Below, piece after piece: positions 1 through 12,369 of a stretch of 64,000 nucleotides of DNA; positions within the stretch are counted from its first letter, which is position 1, and the number at the start of each line of letters is the position of its first letter. Both the position numbers and the translations under genes were made by a program. This DNA comes from Pleurodeles waltl. Its lineage: Eukaryota; Chordata; Amphibia; Caudata; Salamandridae. Where the stretch lies: the NCBI RefSeq assembly GCF_031143425.1, contig NC_090437.1, positions 847,677,978 through 847,741,977 of the forward strand. Reading direction: 5' to 3'. The notes below the pieces were generated by a model. The model worked only from the letters and a program-made list of their open reading frames with translations, was not told the DNA's origin and did not search any database.

Positions 1-897
1 GGGGCTGCTCTGCTCCAAAACAAGACGATGATGGGCTAGTACATCCCATATTTTACCTCTCCCACATACTCTCTGACTCTGAACATAATTACTCCGTGTT
101 AGAATGGGAATTGCTCGCCTTAAAGAGGGCTCGTACTGAATTGAGCCAATTTTTCATGGGATCGAAAGAACTTTTTGAGGCTAGAACTGATCATCGGAAT
201 CTGCAGTGTCTAAGAAACTTTCAATGTCACAATAGCCGTCAGGCTTGATGGTCCTTTTTCTTCAGCCAGTACGATTTTTACATCACATATATCCCTGGAT
301 CCCAAAACATCCTGGCTGATGCTCTATCACGACGATATCTGGAGTGTAGTGATTCTACCACACAAAACCTAATTGAACCTGAAAAGATCATTGGAGTTGT
401 ACAATCCTTTCTTTACAAGGTTCACTCTGAGTATTCCACTCTAGGAGAACCTGAAATCAATAACTTACATCCATTATTATGTAAGGATAAGGGATACTAT
501 TTTCATAAGAAAGCTTTGTTCTTACCAACTAAAATAGTCAAAACAGAAGCTCTACGGATGTCGCACGACTCCCCTATTGCAGGTCATCGTGGAATCAAGA
601 CCACCCAAGACCTCCTTATGCGTTCCTTTTGGTGTCCTACTTTCAAAACTGATACTGAAAACTATGTGACTTCTTGTCCTACCTGTGCTCAAGCTAAGAC
701 CTCCCATAATAAATCAGCGGCATTGCTCCGTCCCTTACCGGTTCACCATCTCCATGGCACACAGTATCTACTGACTTCATGTGTTCTCTTCCTCCCTCAA
801 TGGGGAAATCGAGTAATAATGGTGACAGTAGATTCCTTCACTAAGATGGCACATTTTACCGCCTTAAAAAAGTTACCCACAGCCAAAGAACTAAGGG
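1..897 (+). pseudogene. Ty3/gypsy pol fragment: RNase H, integrase zinc finger, start of integrase core
   Basis: This is the remnant of an LTR-retrotransposon polyprotein; an intact pol copies the element RNA and integrates the cDNA. The plus-strand translation shows an RNase H block with TDHRNLQCL near 190-215 and the usual end motif ADALSRR near 320. An integrase zinc-binding region follows, with spaced His residues (MSHDSPIAGHRG, near 560-590) and CPTC near 677. The integrase core begins with VTVDSF near 823-840 and then stops. An in-frame stop (tga, near 248) breaks the RNase H and there is no long continuous frame before 516, so the copy is dead. The coding similarity ends abruptly at about 897, where an unrelated hairpin-rich sequence begins. 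The 5' part lies outside the window. Confidence 0.85.
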
Positions 898-1190
898 CCA
901 GATGTAGCAAAATTAGATTTTGCGAGTCGCAAAACCATATGCAGAATGGTGTCTCAGACACCTTCTGCGAGTCGCTATGGGGTCGCAAAGACCCACCTCA
1001 TTAATATTAATGAGGTGGGTCGCATTTTGCCAACCCATAGCGAGTCCCTGCTCTCACGAGGATGGTGGCCTGCTGAAGTCAGCAGACCTACATGTCTGTG
1101 ACTGCTTTTTAAATAAAGCAGTTTTTTATTTTTATTTTGCAGCCCGTTTTCCTTAAAGGAAAACGAGTTGCAAAATAAAAAAAATAACGA
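898..1190. repeat. Hairpin-chain (fold-back type) insertion in the gypsy integrase
   Basis: Four inverted repeats stand in a row. 918-934 is TTTTGCGA/TCGCAAAA around one base. 941-968 is centred on GGTGTCT/AGACACC. 990-1021 is a perfect 32-bp palindrome with arms reading GACCCACCTCATTAAT, and the flanks around it (CTATGGG and CCCATAG) extend the pairing imperfectly. About 1128-1172 pairs TTTATTTTGCA and CCGTTTTCC with their complements. No reading frame is credible. I infer a non-autonomous fold-back or MITE-like element, but I see no clear terminal repeats or target duplication. Confidence 0.55.
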
Positions 1191-2739
1191 AACCATTCCT
1201 GTTTTTTCCTGCGTTTGTCCTGGTTTAAGACTTTGATTTCTCTTTGTGTCTTCCTTTCTTCCAGGAAGTCCCCATCTGGAGGTTTTTTCCCCTTTGGGTT
1301 TTTTCCTCGGGGACTCATTCTGCGAGGCACGGACTGTTTTGACGTATACTGTCAACAGCACTGTGGCTACTGGAAAGGGTCACCCCTACCTCGGCCAGAG
1401 CCAGACCTGCAAGAACTGAGGTCGCACCCCATCTCCCTCTGGTCTGGACGGTAAGCCTAAGCCAAAGCTTGACAGTGTAGTGATCCAAGCTTTGATTAAA
1501 TTGCGATTCTTTAGGGGATTTGGTCAGCCAGTATTGTTTCTGTATGCTTACCATTTGATTTTGAGAGTAAGCTACGTGATATTAGCATTGTTAATACAGA
1601 GAAATAAATATTTTAACTTTTACATAAAGGTATGGTTGTTCATGGCCGAGAAGTCATGGTGTGTGGAAATTACTGATGCCTATGATTATTGATCTTATTG
1701 ATTGTTACTGCTACTGATTTGTCTTGGTATGGGTTCGCATGGTGGGAACTACTCTAAGCGCAGCCAAAAGATTAATCGCCCTATAAACACATCCTCTTAT
1801 AAATTATTGTCAGTTAACAAAATAAGATCTGACGCGTTAACAAAACCTTTCTGAATTTGACTCAGAGTCTGAAAAAGCTTCCAATTTCTGTGCTGAAATA
1901 TCCTGTGTGGATATCTCCTCACATGCTTTGTGGCTCCAAATGTGATACTGACCACTTCTGACTTATTAATTTATACTAAAACGACAGCATTGGTCCCTGT
2001 GAATTGAGCATCCTGATTTTTCTATTATCAGTTCATGTTTTATGGCCCAGTTTACAAAGGTTTTTGTGCACCTCATTTGCACTTTGGTGTGGAAGCACTT
2101 ACATTTATAAGTGTCAACCCATGATTTTTATTCATAAGCCATTCATGTACACTAGTGAAATGATTTGCTCACAAGTAACACGTTGGTATGACCTATGGAT
2201 CACAAATCTACACATTTGTTTTAAAACGTTTTCTAGCATCCCTGTGTGCCAAGCTAACACAGCAGCTGGAACTTTCCTGCTGTTGCATCTGACCAGGAGC
2301 AAAAGCCACTTACATCTTTTTTGTGGTGACGTGTTCCTTCATCTTCTTTTTCCACTTTTAGAAGTTCTTGAGTGGGAGTTCTTGGAGAAGGGAAAAGACT
2401 TGTAAGACACTTTCCACGTTGCCTGCGTGCCTTTCCGGGGGCATTATGTCCCAAGACACACTACACCATGAGGTGCCACGATCACCAAGGGGGACGAGCA
2501 AATACTCTGCATGCTTTAGCGCTTGTCCTTCGCCTGCTGCTCAGGATGTTCCTGGGCCATGCCCACCCACCATCGCCTGGAAGAGGCTGGGCCAGGTTAT
2601 ACCTCTTGGCTTCTGTCTCCTGATCATTGAAAAGGTAGTGTTTGCTGCTTTTGGTTGGAGGATGATGATTTTCTGAACTGTCAAGCCTTAAGATTTAATT
2701 AGCTCACCCATTTGACTGACCTCCTCCTTTCTCTTTTAA
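1191..2739. other. No recognisable gene
   Basis: Short open frames occur on both strands but none resembles a known protein. A pyrimidine-rich stretch lies at 1200-1300. The region may contain the decayed continuation of the gypsy copy at its left edge, but I could not find further integrase motifs. Confidence 0.5.
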
Positions 2740-4330
2740 GTTGCCCCCAGCCTTTTGGGTGTATAACGGGGAAGAAGAAAATACCCTAAATGTTGTTCTT
2801 CTTCTACTACCACACCCCCTTCAAAACCCACCACTATCAATTGTATGCTTGAGCGAGCTGTGGGAGTCATCAACACTGAAATTGCCCTAATTGAAAGAAG
2901 ACTCATTAAACATTGCACAGGGGATTGGGTCTGATTATATGATTTCACCTTCTGAGGGCTTTATCATTGAGTCCAGGCACTACCCCTCCCAATGATGCTA
3001 CTTCACCCAAGCCAGTTAGATCAACAACATCAGAAAAATGCACCCCATCCTCCGTTCCCCCCAGGAAATTAAAATGTGGTACTCCATGAAGAATTCAAGT
3101 GTCAGTTTATAAATACCACAGGACGCAGTTCCACAGGTTGCAGATCTAACCGCCTCCTACCCTTCCTCGCTCCTATTATCCTCATAATAAAGTAGGATAT
3201 TGTCAGTGCGATTAAAGCTAGGATGCCCAGTCTTTAGGTGGGTCATCTTGGGAGAGTTATGGCACTATTGAAGGCAGAGATATCACCCGGACTCCCCTGT
3301 TTGAATACCATTGAAGAAAAATGTGTAGTCCTCGTGCCTGTGTCTGTCTTATTATTACATACAGGGATGAGGGGTATAGATCTGTGGGGTGGTAATATAC
3401 AGGAAAATGCCACTGAGGACCCCTTTGAGGGTCAAGCCATTGCACCAAAAGGCCCTGTAGATGGGGTTGTGACATCTACTAACGACGGCCCCAAGTTAAG
3501 ATGTTAGCTAAGCCGTACACTTCCTGATTTGTTACGGGGGTCTTCCCAAGTGTTGACAGTGATGGTGTATGCCTCACTTTAAGGGAGCAAAGTAGGAGGG
3601 GGCCCAGAAGGGGGGCCTTATTTCCCACATCTGACCAGATTGTTGTCAATCCTTCTCCCGTAGCCTGCCGTTATGTAGCAATTTTGATAGGGGTACCACC
3701 CCACGGAAACGGGATGTATGAGTCCGGTGGCGAGATTTTCAATAAGTCATTAGATTAGATCGTATAATATAGAGGGTTGTCCTCAAACCGCACTAAAGAT
3801 ATTTTGGTGGTTCGGGGATGCGCATGGATAGGCCAGAACCCAGTGAAACCCCTGATGATTGAATCATTGTCAATTTTAGATTCCCATTTCTGGCGGACAA
3901 CCTTTTATTTGGCCTGAACCATTGCACTATAGGGAGAAGCGAGATCTCTCTGGTTCCATTAGGCTACTTTTACGAGCCCCAGGCCATCCTCACCCAAAGG
4001 CCCACCATTTCTTTGAAAACTGTACTATCAGAAGGTTGAACTCTGAATTAAGTGTTGGTTTTAAATTTGTACAGATCGTTCGGAACTCTTGAACCCACAC
4101 TGTATCTCTCTGTACTCCTTACGAATTGGGAGAGATCACTTTTCTTTCATTTCAGAGCAGGCACGGTTTAGCGGCTCCTGTGATTTTGGGGCATCAAAAG
4201 TCATTTTGGAGGCCGAGCCCCACAATGCCCATGCGATGGCCAGGAGGAACAGTTACTATTGTGTTTTATGTTCTTTTGCAAAATTTGTAATCTTCAGTTT
4301 AGACATTATCTTAAACCTTTGCTAAATAAA
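2740..4330. other. Unassigned, possibly a decayed coding repeat
   Basis: On the plus strand several adjoining frames stay open for 70-90 codons (for example 3238-3507 and 4089-4325), separated by single stops. Composition is more balanced than in the AT-rich flanks, and a poly(A)-signal-like aataaa lies at 4324-4329. This is the pattern of an old retroelement or processed transcript. I recognise no domain, so I assign no family. Confidence 0.25.
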
Positions 4331-5512
4331 GTGGGGCATCGCAAATGTAGAGAGGCACTATTTCACTTACAATTGCTGAATAGCCATGTCTGAGAGTAAG
4401 CTTCAACCTCCGAGTCCCTGTAAAGTGTAGAAAGTCTATGGGAAGGTAGCTTGGGGATAATGCTATTTCATGTTTTGCTTGTCAAACCTACGTTATGTTG
4501 CCTAAATACAGTATTCGTTAAGGGTACCATTCGGTGCATTCTTGTACATGTTGGTTTTATGGTCTAATTTTCATGCTAGTTGCATTTTAATATCTGAATA
4601 TCCAGCCATCACTGGCTGCCCTCTTTCACATGTCACTGTCATGATTACTGCTGCTATAATCACTCATCATGAATCACAACTAGTCTTGCCACAAGTTTTA
4701 TCATTTTAAACTGTTTTGTATTCTCTTTTATGGTCAGAACTTTGGCTGAATATAGATTTTATGTTGATGATGATGAGGATGATGACTACTAACATTGTGT
4801 TTCCTCGCTGCACTCAAGTGACAGCAGGGAATTCACATCCTGGCAGACTGAGGTCCTGTCCATAATGGGCATTTTTCTATGATCCGGGAAATGAAAAGAA
4901 CAGTTTAAGAGAGGAAAGAAGACTAAATATTCCATCAGATTAAAAAACAAAAATAGATAGAGATGAGAGCTAAATACTCCATTAAATGAACCATTAAACA
5001 TGTCTAATACCCGAAAGAAAGAGAGTTAGGGAAGATATGACCAAACTGAGAGTGTATCTCAATTGTGCCAAATGAAACGTACCTTAATGCGCAACCAAAA
5101 CACTAAAGTTGAAGGATCAGCTAGGACTGTCTTTGTTATGGTTAAAATTCATTGAATGGTTGAAAGGGAAGTAATCTCATAAAGGAGACTTAATAAAAGG
5201 GTGATACCTCACTGTGTGAGTATTGAAGGTCTATAAAAAGCACTGTCAGACCAGCAACCAGGTAACTTTAGTATTTACACATTAGTCATGATTATTAGGA
5301 AGACTAGGGCTGCATTCACTTTTCAGATGCCTTTTTTCTCTTCAGAAGATAAAACAGCTTCTTTGACTATAGTCGATTGTGATTTGGACGCACATGGATA
5401 AAGTGTCCCTCGTCTTTCTTGGCCTTAGAGCTAGAAGGGTTTTTGCTCCCGATCATGTGTCTTAGCCAGGGATGCTGCAGTTTCAAGGACACACACAGTT
5501 CTTTATCTAATG
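4331..5512. other. No recognisable gene
   Basis: AT-rich non-coding sequence. A short GAT-rich microsatellite-like patch lies at 4765-4790. Nothing else stands out. Confidence 0.5.
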
Positions 5513-5600
5513 CAGGGGTCTCCAAACTTTTTTGTAATAGGAGCTACTTGAGTTCAATGGAAATCATCCCGAGCTACTAATATTATTGGTGCTGTAGTAA
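5513..5600. mobile_element. Possible hAT-like transposon terminus
   Basis: The sequence beginning CAGGGGTCTCCAAACTTTTT at 5513 has the form of a vertebrate hAT terminal inverted repeat, and is followed by GGAGCTACTT. A loosely similar GGAGAGCTACTT occurs near 5995, but I did not find the reverse-complement terminus or an 8-bp target duplication. It may be a one-ended or decayed non-autonomous copy. Confidence 0.3.
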
Positions 5601-8600
5601 TGGCCACATCAGACAAGATTTCATTAGTGGCTACAATATGGAAGATTACAAGCAGTGATCACCTCAGTCCATCAGATACAACTCCCAGTGGTAATGCAGC
5701 AAAGGTATTGTCAATGTGGAATACCTCTACAATGATAATACGTAACAGCCATGGGTGCAATGTCTCTTGCACCAAGGTAAATATATTAGTAGTAAGTCTC
5801 CCAAATGCAATATGGATTTTCACTCAAATGTGAGCTTTAAAAATATTTTGCAAATTCAGCCAGTTTGCTCTAAATATCATCTTATGAGTTCTAAAAATAC
5901 AGTTCTGTCTCCAATACACACTTTTCAATTTTGGTATGCATGTTTTAATTCATCCAAGGAAAGCTTCTAATTTAACAGGCTAGGCTGCACACAGGAGAGC
6001 TACTTATATACCCATGGGTGGTTGCATGGGAAAGCCCACAGAAAGTCCCCTAGATGCAATGTACTGCTTAGTATTATTTGTGTTATTTTGGCAAACTGGC
6101 CAAAGCAGATCCTGATTTGCTTTGGAAAGTAAATATTTCCAGCTTCGTGCAGGGTTTGAATTACAAAAATCAACACAAACCTGGCATCAAGTGCCTTAGT
6201 GCTTAAGATAAAACAAGTGTTAAAAGTGCATAAAAATTCATATTTTCAGTAATATGCATCAGACTCTGCCTGCCTAGTGCAAACCTTTTTTAATAGGTTT
6301 CCATTAGAAAGATGCACACCAGAATTCACCTAGTGAGTAAGTACCCTTACAGTATCTCTCTCAAAGCAAAAATCTTTTCTCTATGAAACCTCAAATAACT
6401 CCAACAGTTAAAACTCATACTGGCCCTCAAGCAGCCTTTAGTGTTGCTGATTAACCAATTGTATATATTTTTTTTTTTTCAGGTATGAGGTACCCTGGCA
6501 AGAAGGCTTGTTTCTTCTTCCGCCATCTCCCTTTCTCTTGATTTCATAGAACAGGAGACCCAATTACTTCTGTATGAGCCAGAGGCACCTGCAGTTTTAC
6601 ATTATCCACTCTAGAATGATTGTTGTTTAAAGAAAAAGTAGAGGACTCGCTGTTATAAAATTAAAAAAGCTTGGGAATGATGTTTCCAATAAATCCGTCC
6701 CACTTCAAGAACTAAGGTCTTACAAACGCAATTTACAGATAGAGGAGGATTTGTTTGTGTTTTTTCAATGCTTCTCGTGCCTTATGGCCTAACGCTGTCC
6801 CTGCCTGGTTGCAAGGTGCCGATAAAAGACATGAGTCCGATTGAGCACTGTGGAAAGGAATTCCTGATGTTCCTGCACCTGGATTTACTGGATGCTGGAA
6901 TTAGTCTGATTTCACCAGTAAGAAAATCCAACAGGTAAAATGACTGTGGGAGAAGGCTACATTGTAGCCTACACCCCTTCCAGAGTTCCTTCCAAAACCT
7001 CAGACAAGGCACTGATAGTCAACATTCTCCACTCCTTACAGCCTCCTTCTCTTACCCCACTGCCTTACAGCAGCCCCCTACATAATCTTACCACAGGCCC
7101 CTGCACACTTGTATTACCTACGCAGGCACCCCCAAAAAAGGAATACCACGCAGAATACCACATGATAAATATGGGTCCACATGGTAATCCCCCATTCCTT
7201 GGGGTTTATTTTGTAATTGTATGGTACTGGTGTGTTCTTACCACAAGGTGTTAATAATTACTGGTGCACAGTTTACACCCCCATACTGTTCAACTTGTAA
7301 TTGGGCCATGATGTGCTACTGAAAGTGGCTGCTAATAGATCAACCAGGTTGAGGGGCCCAGTTATCAGATTTTGTCATGCTATTAACGATTCTAAAAATT
7401 CCCCAGCCTTTCCAAGCCTGTCCTCTTCCCTTATTCCAGATAAGAGTTGCCTTAAGCAAAGTGTATTGTGAGTGCTTTAAGTCACATTGTACTCTAACGA
7501 TTATAAGGCTTTTCCCTTCCCCAAGGGCTATTTGAGGATTGATGGGAATCTCTCACAGGCTATATAACTGCCTGAATCACCGAGTTTGCATCTCCCAAGT
7601 GTAGCTCTCTTCATCCATGTGTGTTTTCTTAGCCCCATATTCGATGATTCAAACTGTATTTACACAGACCAATCTTTAGATGGCTGGTATTTGCTTGTGT
7701 AGCCACACCTATCCTTACACGTCCATCCTACATAAATGAGTAAGGGCAGACTGCACTCACACACTTCTGCACATCAATTAGAATTGAATGCATTAGCTCC
7801 CTATTTGTCACTCATTTTCTCCTCAAGTTCAATAAGAGGCATAAAAACAAAACTTAGTAAGAATATAACTCTGGTCAGAAGCATGACATCAAAAATGTCT
7901 CCAAATAGGCTGCACAGCAAAGAAGCACTGCTCCATATATGTCACTCCACAGAGAAACATGCTACCCCTGCGCAAATGCACTTTGGTGCCTCGATAGGAG
8001 TTTGACGCTTTGTACAAATACAGATAGAAAACAATACAACATACCTGGACACTAAAGCACTGCAAGGCTGTAATAGTGTTAATACAAAGCTAGGTAAATA
8101 TCTATCATAGCATATCCCCACCATCTATAAATCTACAGATGTTATCTAGACCCTGCTTCAAAGTTGTGTTTGAAAGGCTGAGCCTTGCTCAAATGGATGT
8201 TTGCACACAAATCGGAATCCTGAGTTATTCACCAAATACAATGTTCTTCAATTTTGTCCTTTCCACTTACAGATTCCACCAGAAAATGCCTGAAAAAGTC
8301 GATCAAGATAAACTGCTAAGACAAAAATATAGCAATCGGTGTGGTGATCACATATTCCATGTGTTAAGCTTCATTCTGAGGTGAAAAACTAAGGAGAAGT
8401 ATATTATGTTACACATTAAATACCCACACCAGGGTAGTGATAATGATTGTGTGCAATAATAATCATCATAATCTCCATGACTTGGAGTCATGGTATTAGT
8501 CTCCAAATCGTTTTTTGTTCTTCTATTATGATGATATCCATGTAGGTACATGGCTTACAATATATTAGTCTCATTTTCGGGTTACTAAACAAACCTAGAA

Positions 8601-8640
8601 AATACAATTATATTTTATCAACAGACGACCTAGGTCGGGA
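5601..8640. other. No recognisable gene
   Basis: Only short unrelated open frames. There is a T-run near 6467-6480. No retroelement or transposase motifs were seen on either strand. Confidence 0.5.
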
Positions 8641-8650
8641 TATGGGAAGT

Positions 8651-8708
8651 CCACGTGTGCGTGTGTGTGTGTGTGGGTGTGTGAGTGTGTATGCATGTGT
8701 GTGTGTTT
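8651..8708 (+). repeat. (GT)n microsatellite
   Basis: An imperfect run of GT dinucleotides is interrupted by GC, GG, AT and CA steps. The reverse-strand frame that reads as a His/Thr repeat here is only a translation of this tract. Confidence 0.9.
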
Positions 8709-9806
8709 GCTTGTGGAGAGTAATAGGGTGCATCTTATTCTGTCCATTTTCTTGCAGTCACCAACTCTCTCTTTAGTCATGCACTACAACAACATAGCTA
8801 AATAGATCAATTAGATCATGTAAAGTCATTGAAGCTACACAAAGGCCATAAGACTCGCCTTATATGTCAAATGTCCTGTCTAATAAAGCTTTATAATCTA
8901 TGCTTAGGGGTGCATTTGGAACATGGTGAGGATGCAGAAGATCAGCCAGTGGGGATAAGTCCATGGCCTCCACCAGTCAGGCAGAGGACTGTGTGCCTTA
9001 TTTGGAAATCCCCGCTTGCCTTGGGATTTCTGTGCTTAAGTCAGCCACCACAGTGACATCTCCTTCAGTACACTGCAGACTTCCTTGGTGGACCCCATTT
9101 TTATAGCATCCACTCTGTAAAATTATTTATATTGCGAAAAACTCTCAATGTGTAATTGTTTGTTTTCTAGATACAAAACACAGATGGTCTGACAAACATG
9201 GAGCTTTCTTCCTGCGTGTCCATTCTACATTTCCCTGCCTTTATTCACCATGCCACAACTCCATTATGCTCCATCTCTTTTGCTATTGCCTCTTTCTAAA
9301 ATGTATTCAATTTCGGCCTGTATAATAGACAGGATCGTTCTGTCTTTCTGTGACTTGTAAATATGGGCAGCCTAAAATAAACATATATTGCCAAGCGCCA
9401 ATTAGCAGATTTAAAATGTAAGATAGATAAAAAAAATATTTCATGAGCTCACTGTCATTTGACAGAAGGAATGATCAGAATGAGTCGTTGTCTTGAAATG
9501 GCTTTGCAAAAACTGTTTTGTACTGAAATCTGTAAAAACTTTGTTTAATTGTCAAATCACTCATACCCCTTTTAAAAGCTGTCCAACAATCACATATAAA
9601 ATCCACTAAAACATTTTTATGTTAATCATGTCAGGTTTAACGAATATTTTTAAAATGCACAATTTTTCTTGTCTTTGCTCTAATGAAAGCTCAGCTTCAT
9701 TGTTTGAAGTGCTAGCCCCATCTCCTTTGGTTGATCTCTTAGCCTTCCCCAAACCAAATGTTTCACAAGGAACAGGAGCAGCTTCCATCTCTTTGCCTAG
9801 CCTGGC
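8709..9806. other. No recognisable gene
   Basis: Short frames only. A minus-strand frame of 117 codons (9606-9959) overlaps the pseudogene that begins at 9810 and has no recognisable domain. Confidence 0.45.
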
Positions 9807-9809
9807 TCC

Positions 9810-10283
9810 TTTGAGTGTGAGTATGCCATGCGATGGAAAGCACTGACTGAAATGGAAAAGCAGCAGCAAGAGCAGGTGGACAGGAATATAAAGGGGGCCC
9901 GAGATAAGATAGAGATGGAGGCTTCGCGTCATGAGCACCAGGTCATTCTGATCCGTCAAGATATGATGAGGCGTGAAGAGGAGCTAAGGCGAATGGAGGA
10001 GCATCACAATGCATAAATGCAGAAACCTAAACAGTATGAGCTCAGGATTGAGGAAAAGTGTTCCACCCAGTGCAGCAGCAGGAAGAGGGGCAGCCACAGA
10101 TCAACCAATTATGCCTGAGGGGAGTGCCATGGGAATGACTCCACCTCCTGCAGACCGCATTAGCCAGAACAGTGCAATGGAAGGACTTGCAGGTGCTCTG
10201 GAAACAGTTCAGCAGCAGCCTGGTTTCAACAGAGGAACACCTGGTGGAGACTTTGGGCCCAATAAACGTCATAGATTATGGAC
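9810..10283 (+). pseudogene. Processed pseudogene of a DBHS RNA-binding protein (NONO/PSPC1 type)
   Basis: DBHS proteins (NONO, PSPC1, SFPQ) are nuclear RNA-binding proteins with two RRMs, a NOPS segment, a long coiled coil and a low-complexity C terminus; they organise paraspeckles. Here the frame opens with [20 protein letters not shown], the NOPS to coiled-coil junction, and continues through [20 protein letters not shown] and RRMEEHHN. A stop at 10015-10017 and a frameshift follow. A second frame then gives the typical tail with GMTPPPADR, MEGLAGA, GFNRGTPGGDFGPNKR. No intron separates coiled coil and tail, although part of the intervening Arg/Glu-rich stretch is missing. The RRMs are absent, so this is a 5'-truncated, retrotransposed, non-functional copy. 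I cannot choose securely between NONO and PSPC1. Confidence 0.8.
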
Positions 10284-11346
10284 TCCTCCTCTAGCCAGTT
10301 TTTGGGAGGGCCCTTGCTATTATGTCAGGGTGATATTTCATGTCTATTTTGTGGACAAAGTTGGTGCTGTTTTAAACAGCTTTTATATTTCACTTAGGTT
10401 TTTTAAAAAGTTTTTTTAAAAATTTAAATAGAATGGCTTATTGCATCGTGTTCGACGTATGGAAAGCTGATATTCTCCTGGTATTGCCTTGATCAAGTCC
10501 TCTCCCAATGCCTTTATCATTCTGAGCAGTGGCTTACTTTCTTAATTGAAGCAATGCTATTTTTGACACCAAGCCCTGCAGATAACTGCCCCCTAAAAAT
10601 TGACTTTTGGTTTAGTTTGCCTATTGTCTTTTTCACATCTTGTGGCTCACTTATAGCCCACTTTACCCCATCATGCAGTTAATATAACAAAGGGGTTTTA
10701 GTATATTTTTTTAATTACCATACAGATTGGCATCTGGTTTTTTGGGGCAAGTGTAGTGTCTTGTTGACCACCTGTTGAATATGGTTCCTTTTGATAATGT
10801 GTTATATCTGTTCATTGTCTGGCAATTGGTAAGGTCGTTCTTGGTAATATACTGTATCCCAAGCTGATTGGACTCAATGCAACAGTAACCATGACTGTCC
10901 AAGCCTTGTTCCATGTATTTCTTTTGCATTGGGATGAAAGATGTAAAGTAACACCAACCAGCTGTGCGATGTGATGGTAATATATTTAGTAAAGTGTATT
11001 TTAATCATCCCTAGGACACCAGAGATGAACATCGATGACATGAAATTCTATAACAAACAAAGCACAGTGATTAGGCACATTCATCACAACACTGTACAAA
11101 GCAACAATATAATCAAAATCATTTTTGCACAGTGATCCGCCGTGGCACATTTAACCCTTATATATTTCACAGCCCCCAGTAGCGAGCCATGGCGGTGTAC
11201 ATGTGCTTTAAAATCATTCTGTAGAAGCTGCCTGTTACTTGGTGCTGCACAAGGCAGGGTGACCTGCCACCCTCTCTGGACTTGGCCAGGAAAGTCTTTC
11301 ATGCTGTGCAGTTGAGAACATGTGCCCCGAGGCTCGCAGAGCATTC
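10284..11346. other. Probable pseudogene 3'UTR, then unassigned sequence
   Basis: The first several hundred bases after the DBHS tail are AT-rich non-coding sequence, which could be the retrotransposed 3'UTR. I could not place its poly(A) end. The stretch 11,100-11,346 shows no gene. Confidence 0.35.
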
Positions 11347-11790
11347 TTTTTTAAGTTTGAGTTTATTGAGAACAGCAAGAAACAGCAATTGAATATTATC
11401 GTAACATACAAGGACAAGAAATAACATAAAAATAATAAGCATAAATAAAATACATGAAAGTAAAATTGTTAAGAATAAATATAATAAATATGCATTTATT
11501 CTGTATGAAACTATAGAAATGTGTGGTGGTGAGGGATGGAAAGCAAGGAGAAGGAAGAAATACAAAGCTATACTGTACAAGTTAGATAATATGATACTGG
11601 AATAATGGTATTTTTTGAAAAATGGGAATTCAAGGCGCCCTATTAGATTTATCCTTTTTTTTTTGTTTTTTTTTTTTAAGAGGACAGGGCTATACGAGGA
11701 GACTTTCCCTTCCAAAGAAATTTTGATAAAAGGAAGTCTATTTTTTTAAATAATGATCAGGAATATGAACTGGAATCATGGCAATAACAT
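11347..11790 (-). mobile_element. L1-like LINE A, ORF2 C-terminal scrap and 3' end
   Basis: Read on the minus strand, 11,740-11,680 encodes SKFLWKGKSPRIAL, the conserved motif downstream of the reverse transcriptase in L1-type ORF2. Further on, the minus strand ends with CAATAAACTCAAACTTAAAA (about 11,368-11,349), a poly(A) signal and a short A-tail, which marks the LINE 3' terminus near 11,347. The intervening ORF2 C terminus is mostly deleted. It belongs with the two LINE A pieces at 12,370-15,685 and 25,202-26,350. Confidence 0.7.
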
Positions 11791-12365
11791 ATAATATTTC
11801 AGATGTGAGCATCATTCTGATAGAGTCGACCTTGCCCCACCAAACGCATCGGCAGCTTCACCGCTATAGCGGAGGAGCATCGCCACCCAACCAGCAGCAG
11901 CAGCTGCACACCTTTAAAAATATTTTTAAAGGGGCGGGCCATGGGGGATGACAGGGACAGAGGGAGTGTGCATGTGTGTTGGCCAGCCATTTCGGGCTGG
12001 CCAAACACACATGCGCACTGAGCTCTCTCCAACCCAGCACTGTGTTTCCGGGTTGGAGACAGCAGGCCCAGGCTCCCATTCTGCCTGGGAGTTCAAAGCC
12101 AGGGCGCTCTGGCAAATCCTAACGCTGCTTTTATGTAGCCAGCAACATGAGAGCAGCGTTAGGATTTGCCACACGGCAGGCTGGGAGCCTGTGCCTCCTG
12201 CAAGTTGAGTCAAAAGAGCGATGCCTTGGCCGGGAGTCAGGTAAGTTTTTTTTTTTTTTACTTTAATGTTTTCCTTTGTTTTGTCTCCCCGCCATGTACG
12301 ACCCCTTTACGGCGCCACGAGCCGTAACTGACCAATAGAAAAAAAGTGGATGCCAATGGTTAATA
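11791..12365. repeat. Fold-back element with nested inverted repeats
   Basis: A GC-rich block interrupts LINE A. It holds CTTTAAAAAT/ATTTTTAAAG at 11,911-11,930, a TGGCCAGCC/GGCTGGCCA pair near 11,979-12,002, and a CCAACCC/GGGTTGG pair near 12,029-12,057. It also has a perfect 19-bp inverted repeat, GGCAAATCCTAACGCTGCT at 12,111-12,129, complementary to 12,152-12,170. Sequences outside these arms (about 12,061-12,090 and 12,171-12,200) pair again, so the whole could fold as one stem. A T-run lies at about 12,247-12,260. No protein is encoded. The edges are approximate. Confidence 0.55.
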
Positions 12366-12369
12366 TTAT

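Noticed and set aside
8595..8780. His/Thr-repeat ORF on the minus strand
   Set aside because: Translation of the GT microsatellite.
11299..11715. Minus-strand ORF of 138 codons with hydrophobic stretches, resembling a membrane protein
   Set aside because: Lies in the LINE A 3' region; hydrophobicity comes from AT-rich sequence, and the real coding trace (WKGKSPRIAL) is in another frame.
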